NCBI GenBank assembly: GCA_900550705.1
Contig: URTG01000092.1
Coordinates: forward strand, 1-6,841
DNA length: 6,841 nucleotides
DNA from: an uncultured Eubacteriales bacterium
GTDB taxonomy: Bacteria > Bacillota > Clostridia > Oscillospirales > Oscillospiraceae
Reading direction: 5' to 3'
Position numbers and translations under genes: made by a program. The notes beneath the pieces were generated by a model. It did no database searches and was not told the origin of the DNA. It saw nothing but the letters and a program-made list of their open reading frames with translations. Each line of letters begins with the position of its first letter. Within the stretch, counting starts at the first letter, position 1. Positions 1-6,841 of this stretch are shown piece after piece.

Positions 1-2
1 TG

Positions 3-92
3 GGCGGTGAGCATTACGCCAAAGCACGAGAAGCCTATGACCGGGCCAAACAGAATCGGGAAAAGGCAGAAAAACTAAAATCGGAACACTAA
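3..92 (+). CDS. C-terminal end of an unidentified protein (5' end outside window)
   Basis: The third forward frame is open from the window edge to a TAA at 90-92 and gives 29 residues beginning GGEHYAKAREAYDRAKQNRE. The segment is highly charged, rich in Lys, Glu, Arg and Ala, with no hydrophobic run, as expected of a helical or coiled-coil tail. It ends 13 bases before the ATG of the next gene, and that gap holds a GGAG ribosome binding site, so the two genes are probably co-transcribed. The other two forward frames stop within the first 80 bases, which supports this frame. No family can be assigned from so short a piece; it could be the end of a much longer protein or a chance open tail. 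Confidence 0.5.
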   Translation, partial: GGEHYAKAREAYDRAKQNREKAEKLKSEH

Positions 93-105
93 AGGAGAGC
101 AGAAT

Positions 106-321
106 ATGGGATTCGATGATTTTCTGAGAAAAGCTGCTCAGGTGGGAGGCAGCGCTTTGGATTACATGGAAGACAAAGCAGAACAGATGGAGCAATATAA
201 GCGCCGCTATGAGTGGATGAGCGACGAAGAATTGATGAAACATTATAAAAAGCGCTCCGGTTGGGAGAAAGCTGCAATTAGGTCGTTGCTCATAGAACGC
301 GGGTACGGTTCCGGGGACTAA
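106..321 (+). CDS. Small hypothetical protein, 71 aa
   Basis: The ATG at 106 is preceded by AAGGAGAG about 8 bases upstream, a good ribosome binding site, and the frame runs to TAA at 319-321. The protein is soluble and strongly charged, with no signal peptide or membrane segment. It seems to fall into two parts: an N-terminal amphipathic segment (residues 1-36, with MEDKAEQMEQYKRRYEW) and a C-terminal segment (about 37-67) reading SDEELMKHYKKRSGWEKAAI and ending in LLIERGY. That second part has the look of a short helix-turn-helix-like packing motif seen in many small uncharacterised Firmicutes proteins, but I do not recognise a named family. By hand count the gene is about 48% GC, clearly below thrS and its neighbours. 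It sits directly after the partial gene at 3-92 and may share its transcript. I see no convincing terminator after it. Confidence 0.72.
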   Translation: MGFDDFLRKAAQVGGSALDYMEDKAEQMEQYKRRYEWMSDEELMKHYKKRSGWEKAAIRSLLIERGYGSGD

Positions 322-339
322 ATTGGGAAAAACCGCTGC

Positions 340-368
340 TTGACAATCCTGCCTTCCGGTGCTATAGT
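340..368 (+). promoter_or_regulatory. Sigma-A-type promoter for the T-box/thrS transcript
   Basis: TTGACA at 340-345 is a perfect -35 element. TATAGT at 363-368 matches the -10 consensus at five of six bases, and the spacer is exactly 17 bases. Initiation is expected near 375. The promoter lies just after the 71-aa gene and just before the T-box leader, exactly where a thrS promoter should be. Confidence 0.85.
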
Positions 369-388
369 TCCCTTATTACATCGGCACA

Positions 389-614
389 GAAGGAGAAGAA
401 CCCGCAGGTTCCGGACAGAGAGGGGCGCGTTTGGTGGAAGCGCTCTGCGGAGAAGCGGCGGGAGTACCACTCCGGAGCCGCCCGGGACGACCGGGACGGG
501 CCCGCCCGTTACAGCGGTCACAAGCGGCGGCCTGCGGGCCGCAAGCAGGGTGGAACCGTGGAGCGAGTATTCGCCTCACCCCTGGCACGTTCAGGGGTGA
601 GGCGTTTTGTTTTA
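389..614 (+). promoter_or_regulatory. T-box riboswitch, threonine specific (ACC specifier), controlling thrS
   Basis: T-box leaders bind uncharged tRNA and then switch from a terminator to an antiterminator. The landmarks appear in order: AGAGAGG of lower Stem I (417-423), the apical GGTGGAAG (433-440), a specifier region with threonine codon ACC at 466-468 followed by ACTCCGGAG, a nested Stem II-like helix (489-493 with 515-519, and 496-500 with 505-509), a Stem III hairpin (527-532 with 537-542, loop TGCG), and the T-box AGGGTGGAACCGTG at 547-560. The bulge TGGA predicts a tRNA acceptor end UCCA, so a U discriminator base. CAGGG (546-550) can pair with CCCTG (580-584) and GTG (558-560) with CAC (577-579), making an antiterminator that uses the left arm of the terminator at 572-604. 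The two structures are therefore mutually exclusive. The exact Stem I boundaries are less certain than the specifier and T-box. Confidence 0.93.
572..613 (+). terminator. T-box regulated intrinsic terminator
   Basis: A perfect 13-bp stem pairs 572-584 with 592-604 around a 7-base loop, followed by TTTTGTTTT from 605. It lies 52 bases before the thrS ATG. Its left arm overlaps the antiterminator partner of the T-box sequence, so it is the off-state structure of the riboswitch rather than a simple gene end. Confidence 0.93.
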
Positions 615-665
615 CCCCGAGGCATCTCCCGCCGGGAGAGATTTTACTGAGGAGGAACCAACATC

Positions 666-2450
<1,785 letters not shown>

Positions 2451-2469
2451 TTTTTGAATCTGCGCTTCA

Positions 2470-2502
2470 CCGCCGCCCCGCACCCCGGGGCGGCGGTTTT
2501 TT
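2470..2502 (+). terminator. Intrinsic terminator after thrS
   Basis: An 11-bp, all G/C stem pairs 2470-2480 with 2486-2496 around a 5-base loop and is followed by six T residues at 2497-2502. It starts 19 bases after the thrS stop codon and isolates thrS as a single-gene unit from the downstream helicase. Confidence 0.94.
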
Positions 2503-2513
2503 GTCAGAACCGG

Positions 2514-2542
2514 TAGACAGTCCAAGAAAAAACAGCTATAAT
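2514..2542 (+). promoter_or_regulatory. Sigma-A-type promoter for the DEAD-box helicase gene
   Basis: TAGACA at 2514-2519 (five of six -35 bases) and a perfect TATAAT at 2537-2542 are separated by 17 bases. Initiation near 2549 would give a leader of about 86 nt. The promoter starts only 12 bases after the U-tract of the thrS terminator. Confidence 0.85.
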
Positions 2543-2553
2543 AGCGCTGACCG

Positions 2554-2608
2554 CAAACCATGCGTTTGAAACCGGAAGCTGCCGCCTCTTGAAGGGAAAA
2601 CGGGGCGG
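2554..2608 (+). other. Two small hairpins in the helicase 5' leader
   Basis: CAAAC (2554-2558) can pair with GTTTG (2564-2568) over a 5-base loop. CCGCCTC (2582-2588) can pair with GGGGCGG (2602-2608) with one G-U pair and a 13-base loop. Neither is followed by a U-tract, so they are not terminators. Leaders of DEAD-box helicase genes in other bacteria are sometimes regulatory, but these helices are short and may have no function. Confidence 0.3.
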
Positions 2609-2634
2609 AATGAACTAGAGAGAGGAACGGAATT

Positions 2635-3813
2635 ATGGAAATTAACGGTCAGACCGTGAACGAGACCGTGGAATACGCCCGGATGGGGCTGTCCCCGGAG
2701 CTGATGCGCGCCATTGAGAAGAAGGGCTACGTCCAGGCCACCGCCGTCCAGGCCGGGGCCATCCCTTATTTTATGGACTGGAAGGATGTGATCGCCAAGG
2801 CCCCCACGGGGACGGGCAAGACCTTCGCCTTCGGCATCCCCATGGTGGAGCACACCGACCCGGAGGGCTGCGACGTCACCGGTCTGGTGCTGGCCCCCAC
2901 CCGGGAGCTGGCCATCCAGATCCGGGACGAGCTGCGGGACCTGTGCGCCTTTAAGGAGGGTGTGCGGGTGGTCTGCCTCTACGGCGGCCAGCCCATCGAC
3001 AAGCAGATCACCCAGCTGAAGCGCGTCCCCCAGATCGTGGTGGCCACCCCCGGCCGCCTCATGGACCACATGAAGCGCCGCACCGTCCGCCTGGACAAGG
3101 TGCAGACCGTGGTGCTGGACGAGGCCGACCGGATGCTGGACATGGGCTTCGTCCGGGATGTGACCCACATTCTGGACCAGATGCCCAAGCGCCGGAACCT
3201 GGGGATGTTCTCCGCCACCATCTCCCGGGAGGTGCTGGACATCTCCTGGGTCTATCAGCGGGACCCGGTGGAGATCACCGTCCAGGCCGACCGGGAGAAC
3301 AAGCCCGACATCGCCCAGTACCGCCTGGAGGTGGACCGCAGCGAAAAGGCGGACACCATGGCCCGGCTGATGGACATGGGGGGCTATGAGCGGGTCATCG
3401 CCTTCTGCAACACCAAGAACATGACCGACCGGCTGGCCGGTCTGCTGGAAATGCGGGGCATCTCCTGCCAGGCCATCCACGGGGACATCCCCCAGGCCGT
3501 GCGGGAGAAGACCCTGCAAAGGTTCCGGGAGGGCAAGCTCCGGGTGCTGGCCGCCACCGACGTGGCCGCCCGGGGGCTGGACATCGACGACGTGGACGCC
3601 GTCTTTAACTACGACGTGCCCGACGAGAACGAGTATTACGTCCACCGGGTGGGCCGCACCGGCCGGGCCAAGCGCCACGGCGTGGCCTTCTCCCTGGTGT
3701 CCTCCATTGCCGAGGGCCTGCGGCTGGACGACATTGCAAAGAACACCGCCCAGGAGATCCGGGCCGTGCGCTTCAACGAGAAGGGCGATCTGGTCGCCCA
3801 GGTTAAGAAGTAA
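2635..3813 (+). CDS. Minimal DEAD-box ATP-dependent RNA helicase
   Basis: A cytoplasmic superfamily 2 helicase expected to unwind short RNA duplexes or remodel RNA-protein complexes using ATP. The 392-residue protein has the full motif set: a divergent Q motif (GYVQATAVQ, residues 31-39), Walker A APTGTGKT (56-63), PTRELA (88-93), TPGR, DEAD (162-165), SAT (193-195), ARGLDI (312-317) and HRVGRTGR (337-344). It stops about 48 residues after motif VI, so it is only the two RecA-like lobes, without the basic or RNA-binding C-terminal extension of DeaD/CsdA, DbpA or CshA. That leaves its target unknown. The start codon ATG follows AGAGGAA at 2621-2627 with suitable spacing. The Q motif has Ala where Pro is usual before Thr, and motif I has Pro where Gln or Ser is usual. 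It has its own promoter and is probably co-transcribed with the acetyltransferase 39 bases downstream. A specific name such as cshA or deaD is not justified. Confidence 0.95.
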   Translation: MEINGQTVNETVEYARMGLSPELMRAIEKKGYVQATAVQAGAIPYFMDWKDVIAKAPTGTGKTFAFGIPMVEHTDPEGCDVTGLVLAPTRELAIQIRDELRDLCAFKEGVRVVCLYGGQPIDKQITQLKRVPQIVVATPGRLMDHMKRRTVRLDKVQTVVLDEADRMLDMGFVRDVTHILDQMPKRRNLGMFSATISREVLDISWVYQRDPVEITVQADRENKPDIAQYRLEVDRSEKADTMARLMDMGGYERVIAFCNTKNMTDRLAGLLEMRGISCQAIHGDIPQAVREKTLQRFREGKLRVLAATDVAARGLDIDDVDAVFNYDVPDENEYYVHRVGRTGRAKRHGVAFSLVSSIAEGLRLDDIAKNTAQEIRAVRFNEKGDLVAQVKK

Positions 3814-3852
3814 GCGATCCGGCTATACTTTCTGGGTAAGGAGGGTGATCCC

Positions 3853-4701
3853 ATGATCCAGGTGCGTGTATCCACGCCGGAGGACGTCCCCGCCCAGCGG
3901 CGGCTGTGGAAGCTGGCCTTCGGCGATGAGGACGCCTATCTCGACAACTTTTATCAGAATTACTACCGCCCCGAGCGGGTGCTGGTGCTGGAGGAGGCGG
4001 GGGAGCTGCGGGCCATGACCGCCTGGTTCGCCACGGGGCTGGTCCTGCCCGACGGGAGCCGCCTCCGGACGGCCTACCTGTATGCCGTGTCCACCCATCC
4101 GGACTTCCGGGGGCGGGGCCTGGCGGGGCAGCTGCTGGCCGGGGCGGACCGCTGGTTCCGGCGGTGGGACATCCCGGCGGTGACCACCGTACCGGCGGAG
4201 CCCTCGCTGCACCGCTTCTTCGGGGCCAACGGCTTTCGGGAGTGCTTCGTCCACGACCCCCGGCACTGGGAGGGGGAGGGGGCGAACCCCCTGGGCCTGA
4301 CCCTCCGCCCCCTGCCCCCGGGGGAGTACGCCCAGGCCCGGGAGGCCCGGCTGGCGGGCACCGTCCACATCTTTCTGCCCCGGGAGGCCGCAGCCTATCA
4401 GGAGGGGGCCAGCCGTCTCTCCGGCGGCGGGCTGTACGCCCTGTCCACCCCCGGGGCGGAGACCCTGCTGTGTACCGAGGGCCTGCCGGACGGCAGACTG
4501 CTGGTAAAGGAGCTGCTGGGGCCGGAGGAATCCCGGGACGCGGCCCTGTCAGCCCTGCCCCTTTTGCTGCCGAATTGGTCGGGAGACTACCGAATCCCCG
4601 GGGAAACGGTCCCCTTCGGGATGCTGAAGTGGCTGGATTCGGAGCGGGAGCGGACCTGGAATTGGAAGACAAAAGGGTATCTGGGACTGGCTTTTGACTG
4701 A
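3853..4701 (+). CDS. GNAT-family N-acetyltransferase, Eis-like
   Basis: A predicted acetyl-CoA-dependent N-acetyltransferase of 282 residues; the substrate is unknown. The N-terminal half is a GNAT fold: it starts IQVRVSTPEDVPAQRRLWK, and the acetyl-CoA-binding motif A is at about residues 78-95, with pyrophosphate-loop residues RGRGLA at 86-91. SLHRFFGANGFRE (118-130) matches the usual C-terminal GNAT segment in which a residue before the FxxxGF turn acts near the active site. The C-terminal ~140 residues resemble the second domain of Eis-like acetyltransferases (VPFGMLKWL near 255-263) rather than a single-domain GNAT of ~150 aa. An extended ribosome binding site, TAAGGAGGGTGAT at 3837-3849, nearly matches the 16S tail complement. 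There is no terminator between it and the helicase, and only a stray TATACT at 3824-3829 without a -35, so an operon is likely. The gene is very rich in CGG and CCC codons and G/C runs. Confidence 0.88.
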   Translation: MIQVRVSTPEDVPAQRRLWKLAFGDEDAYLDNFYQNYYRPERVLVLEEAGELRAMTAWFATGLVLPDGSRLRTAYLYAVSTHPDFRGRGLAGQLLAGADRWFRRWDIPAVTTVPAEPSLHRFFGANGFRECFVHDPRHWEGEGANPLGLTLRPLPPGEYAQAREARLAGTVHIFLPREAAAYQEGASRLSGGGLYALSTPGAETLLCTEGLPDGRLLVKELLGPEESRDAALSALPLLLPNWSGDYRIPGETVPFGMLKWLDSERERTWNWKTKGYLGLAFD

Positions 4702-4715
4702 AATCCTGCATTTTG

Positions 4716-4750
4716 CGGCGCTGTTTTCCGGAACAGCGCCGTTTTGCTTT
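4716..4750 (+). terminator. Intrinsic terminator after the acetyltransferase gene
   Basis: A 10-bp stem pairs 4716-4725 with 4732-4741 around the loop TTCCGG, followed by TTTTGCTTT. It begins 14 bases after the stop codon and ends the helicase-acetyltransferase unit. Confidence 0.88.
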
Positions 4751-4783
4751 GGTTGGGCTTTGTACACCTTGCTACAATCAAAC

Positions 4784-4796
4784 GGTTGTGACAACC
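4784..4796. promoter_or_regulatory. 13-bp palindrome GGTTGTGACAACC upstream of the gdh promoter
   Basis: Six bases on each side (GGTTGT and ACAACC) are perfectly inverted around a central G at 4790. It ends 16 bases before the -35 hexamer, a typical position for an activator or repressor site. It lies outside the predicted gdh transcript, so a DNA site is more likely than an RNA hairpin. The regulator is unknown; the sequence is not a clean match to the Rex (TTGTGAAn4TTCACAA) or TnrA (TGTnAn7TnACA) consensus. Confidence 0.4.
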
Positions 4797-4812
4797 CCCA
4801 CAAAAAAATTCC

Positions 4813-4840
4813 TTTACAGATGGCACATTTATGGTATGAT
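4813..4840 (+). promoter_or_regulatory. Extended -10 promoter for glutamate dehydrogenase
   Basis: TTTACA at 4813-4818 (five of six) and TATGAT at 4835-4840 (five of six) are 16 bases apart, with TGG immediately before the -10, giving an extended -10. Initiation near 4847 predicts a leader of about 115 nt. A weaker possible -10, TACAAT at 4773-4778, lies upstream without a good -35. Confidence 0.82.
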
Positions 4841-4856
4841 GTACACAAGAAAGAGA

Positions 4857-4887
4857 GAAACGGGGCGAAGCTCCGGATACCCCTTTC
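4857..4887 (+). other. Stem-loop in the gdh 5' leader
   Basis: GAAA-GGGG (4857-4860 and 4862-4865, with C4861 bulged) can pair with CCCC-TTTC (4880-4887), an 8-bp helix with a 14-base loop close to the predicted 5' end of the message. It has no U-tract. A stabilising 5' hairpin is one possible role; chance pairing cannot be excluded. Confidence 0.35.
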
Positions 4888-4960
4888 GATTCGTCCTTAG
4901 AAAATGAAGGCAATCTGTCACAACTATTTGGACAAGAAACAATATAGGAGGATGAACAGC

Positions 4961-6313
4961 ATGAATCAGTACATTGAGAAAGTTCTGGCTGCCACCAAGG
5001 CTAAGAACGCCAACGAGCCCGAGTTCCTGCAGACCGTCGAGGAGGTTCTGACCTCTCTGGAGCCCGTCATCAACGCTCACCCCGAGTATGAGAAGGCCGC
5101 TCTGCTGGAGCGCATGGTCGAGCCCGAGCGCGCCATCGAGTTCCGCGTCACCTGGGAGGACGACAACCACGAGTGGCACGTCAACCGCGGCTACCGCGTT
5201 CAGTACAACGCGGCTCTCGGCCCCTTCAAGGGCGGTCTGCGCTTTGACCCCTCCGTCAACCTGTCCATCATCAAGTTCCTGGGCTTCGAGCAGGTCTTCA
5301 AGGATGCCATGACCGGTCTGCCCATCGGCGGTGCCAAGGGCGGCTCCGACTTCGATCCCCGCGGCCGCAGCGACGCTGAGATCATGCGCTTCTGCCAGGC
5401 TTTCATGACCGAGCTGTATCGCCACATCGGCCAGGACATCGACTGCCCCGCCGGCGACCTGGGCGTGGGCGGCCGTGAGATCGGCTACCTGTATGGCCAG
5501 TATCGCCGCATTGTCGGCGGCTCCGAGTTCGGCGCTGTGTCCGGCAAGTCCGTCGTCACCGGCGGTTCCATCCTGCGTCCCGAGGCCACCGGTTTCGGTG
5601 CTGTCTACTATCTGGTCGAGGCTCTGAAGCACGAGGGCGTGGACATCAAGGGCAAGAAGATCGCCATTTCCGGCTACGGCAACGTGGGCTGGGGCATCAT
5701 GAAGAAGGCCGCTGAGCTGGGTGCCGCTGTCACCTACTTCGCCGGTCCCGACGGCTACATCCACGATCCCGACGGTGTTGTCACCGAGGAGAAGCTGAAC
5801 TTCATCCTGGAGATGCGCGCCAACGATCCGAAGCACTGCAAGCCCTACGCTGACAAGTTCGGCTGCGAGTTCGTCGAGGGTCAGAAGTGCTGGGGCGTCA
5901 AGGACGTGGACATCTACATGCCCGCCGCTACCCAGAACGACGTCAACATGGAGTGGGCCAAGAAGATCGCCGCGTCCGGTGTCCGTTACTACTTCGAGGT
6001 CGCCAACATGCCCACCACCAACGATGCTCTGGAGTTCCTGAAGGAGCAGAAGCACATGGTCGTCGCCCCCTCCAAGGCTGTTAACGCCTGCGGCGTGGCC
6101 GTGTCCGAGCTGGAGATGGCTCAGAACGCCGAGCGTCTGTACTGGACCGCCGAGGAAGTCGACGCCAAGATGCACGCCATCATGAAGAACATCTATCACA
6201 ACTCTGTTGAGGCTGCTGAGCGTTACGGCCTGGGCTATGACCTGGTCGCCGGCGCCAACATCGTGGGCTTCCAGAAGGTTGCCGACGCTATGATGGCTCA
6301 GGGCATTTTCTAA
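4961..6313 (+). CDS. gdhA: Glutamate dehydrogenase, hexameric type, probably NAD-dependent
   Basis: Catalyses reversible oxidative deamination of glutamate to 2-oxoglutarate and ammonia in the cytoplasm. The 450-residue protein is close throughout to the C. symbiosum enzyme as I remember it, whose catalytic residues K89, K113, K125 and D165 map to K90 (GPFKGGLRF), K114, K126 (GGAKGGSDF) and D166 (PAGDLGVG). The dinucleotide fold has GYGNVG at 238-243 and a P-D pair at 263-264 (AGPDGYI), as in the NAD-linked clostridial enzyme; NADP-linked E. coli GdhA has Ser-rich residues there. I chose ATG 4961 because AGGAGG at 4946-4951 precedes it by 9 bases and the N-terminus MNQYIEKVLA aligns with the family. 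In-frame ATGs at 4904 and 4952 would put the ribosome binding site inside the coding region or against the start. All Arg codons I read are CGC or CGT, with no CGG, unlike its neighbours, which suggests high expression. A single-gene unit with its own promoter and terminator. Confidence 0.96.
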   Translation: MNQYIEKVLAATKAKNANEPEFLQTVEEVLTSLEPVINAHPEYEKAALLERMVEPERAIEFRVTWEDDNHEWHVNRGYRVQYNAALGPFKGGLRFDPSVNLSIIKFLGFEQVFKDAMTGLPIGGAKGGSDFDPRGRSDAEIMRFCQAFMTELYRHIGQDIDCPAGDLGVGGREIGYLYGQYRRIVGGSEFGAVSGKSVVTGGSILRPEATGFGAVYYLVEALKHEGVDIKGKKIAISGYGNVGWGIMKKAAELGAAVTYFAGPDGYIHDPDGVVTEEKLNFILEMRANDPKHCKPYADKFGCEFVEGQKCWGVKDVDIYMPAATQNDVNMEWAKKIAASGVRYYFEVANMPTTNDALEFLKEQKHMVVAPSKAVNACGVAVSELEMAQNAERLYWTAEEVDAKMHAIMKNIYHNSVEAAERYGLGYDLVAGANIVGFQKVADAMMAQGIF

Positions 6314-6333
6314 GCCGAACCGCTTTGAAAACC

Positions 6334-6368
6334 AAAAAGAAGAGCTGCTTTCGCAGCTCTTCTTTTTT
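6334..6368. terminator. Terminator between gdhA and the convergent gene, probably bidirectional
   Basis: A 10-bp core AAGAGCTGC-type stem (6339-6348 with 6353-6362, loop TTTC) is extended by A-T pairs outward to 6334 and 6367. The A-run on the left and T-run on the right give a U-tract in both directions, serving gdhA (stop at 6313) and the minus-strand gene (stop at 6383). Confidence 0.9.
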
Positions 6369-6382
6369 GCGCTTTTCATTGC

Positions 6383-6841
6383 TTACAGAACGCTCATCAC
6401 ATCGTAGTGCAGGCCCTCGTCCGCGTAATCGGGAATGAGACCGAGCCGCCAGACGGAAACCGAGGTCACACCCACGAGCTTGGCGCAGGAGAGCTTCTCG
6501 GCGGTGCTGCGCGCGTCCTCGTACCAGAGGAAGATATGCTGTCCGCTCTCCGTGGTGTAGGTGCACCACGGAGAGCGGGCCGTGTCGGACCAGCCCATCA
6601 CGGTGTCGCTCTGGCACAGACGCTTGTAAACCGTGGTCTGCAGCGGGTGCGTGGAGCGGACCGCAGTCAGCAGACCGTCCGCATCCGTCTGCCACGCGCG
6701 GGCATCCATGCTGACGGCAAGCGTCAGCTTCGCGGGATCGTCCATCTCACGCGCCGCGGTGCGCACGGCGTAGTAGACCTTGTAGAGCGGCGCGCAGGGA
6801 TGGTTTCGGTAGTAGCGCGAGCCGAGGAAGCCGGTGAGATC
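6383..6841 (-). CDS. C-terminal part of a GH18-like glycosidase (N-terminus beyond window)
   Basis: The minus-strand frame is open from the right edge to a TAA at 6383-6385, giving 152 residues. The open frame continues past the in-frame GTG at 6766 to the edge, where it reads DLTGFLGSRYYRNHPC, so the GTG is not the start and the gene is cut by the window. The last 48 residues, with LWYEDARSTAEKL and then VSVWRLGLIPDY, match the end of the barrel in GH18-type glycosidases, including clostridial and Bacillus spore-cortex or cell-wall N-acetylglucosaminidases of the YaaH/YdhD kind. Near the start, KLTLAVSMDARAW is compatible with a core beta strand of the same fold. The catalytic DxxDxDxE motif would lie upstream, outside the window, so activity cannot be judged. 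The family call rests on my recognition of the C-terminal pattern; another TIM-barrel hydrolase is possible. It converges on gdhA and shares its terminator. Confidence 0.7.
   Translation of the reverse strand, partial: DLTGFLGSRYYRNHPCAPLYKVYYAVRTAAREMDDPAKLTLAVSMDARAWQTDADGLLTAVRSTHPLQTTVYKRLCQSDTVMGWSDTARSPWCTYTTESGQHIFLWYEDARSTAEKLSCAKLVGVTSVSVWRLGLIPDYADEGLHYDVMSVL

Noticed and set aside
2560..2592. Ten-codon frame in the helicase leader (MRLKPEAAAS) as a leader peptide
   Set aside because: No ribosome binding site precedes it, and its codon content suggests no attenuation logic.
2536..3678. 380-codon minus-strand frame opposite the helicase gene
   Set aside because: Shadow of a gene with all DEAD-box motifs on the plus strand; composition is artefactual.
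4315..4324. CCCCCGGGGG palindrome inside the acetyltransferase gene
   Set aside because: It arises from consecutive Pro and Gly codons (PPGE) in a G/C-saturated gene; no sign of a separate function.
3803..4711. 302-codon minus-strand frame opposite the acetyltransferase
   Set aside because: The product is dominated by Pro, Gly, Arg and Ala, the complement of G/C-run codons in the real gene.
4784..4802. Assignment of the gdhA upstream palindrome to TnrA/GlnR or Rex
   Set aside because: TGTGA is present, but the second half-site and spacing do not fit TGTnAn7TnACA or the Rex consensus, so the regulator is left unnamed.
4694..4907. Short forward frames in the intergenic region before gdhA
   Set aside because: They overlap the terminator, promoter and predicted start site, have no ribosome binding sites and show no family resemblance.
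4829..6379. 516-codon open frame on the minus strand opposite gdhA
   Set aside because: It covers the whole of gdhA plus its promoter and terminator and has the same biased Val/Leu/Gly/Asp composition. No ribosome binding site or family signal supports it.

Overview
The window reads as ordinary chromosome from a high-GC member of the Clostridia, most likely an Oscillospiraceae/Ruminococcaceae-type gut anaerobe. The evidence is a T-box leader in front of thrS, strong AGGAGG-type ribosome binding sites, sigma-A-like promoters, U-tract hairpin terminators, and a glutamate dehydrogenase that closely resembles the Clostridium symbiosum enzyme, all combined with G/C-rich third codon positions. This placement is inferred from gene style; no species can be named.

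Layout, left to right. Positions 3-321 hold the tail of one small charged protein and a complete 71-residue unknown protein, both on the plus strand and lower in GC than the rest. Positions 322-665 contain no gene but are fully occupied by regulation: a near-consensus promoter (340-368), then a T-box riboswitch with a threonine ACC specifier, ending in a 13-bp terminator just before thrS. thrS (666-2450) encodes a threonyl-tRNA synthetase that has the editing, catalytic and anticodon-binding domains but no N-terminal TGS domain. It closes with a strong terminator. A new promoter (2514-2542) drives a minimal DEAD-box RNA helicase (2635-3813), followed after 39 bases by a GNAT acetyltransferase (3853-4701), probably in the same transcript, which ends at a terminator. 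A 259-base intergenic region (4702-4960) then carries a 13-bp palindrome, an extended -10 promoter and a roughly 115-nt leader ahead of a hexameric-type glutamate dehydrogenase (4961-6313). A hairpin that looks able to terminate in both directions separates it from a convergent minus-strand gene, cut by the right edge, whose C-terminus resembles GH18-family glycosidases.

The genes do not form one pathway. They are four or five independent transcription units: tRNA charging under tRNA-sensing control, RNA remodelling plus an acetyltransferase, ammonia/glutamate metabolism, and a probable cell-wall or glycan hydrolase. I see no mobile element, CRISPR array, tRNA or rRNA, and no defensible case for a wholly new system. 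The most useful observations are the complete thrS T-box logic, the TGS-less ThrRS, the NAD-type signature and correct start of the glutamate dehydrogenase, and an unexplained palindrome upstream of its promoter.
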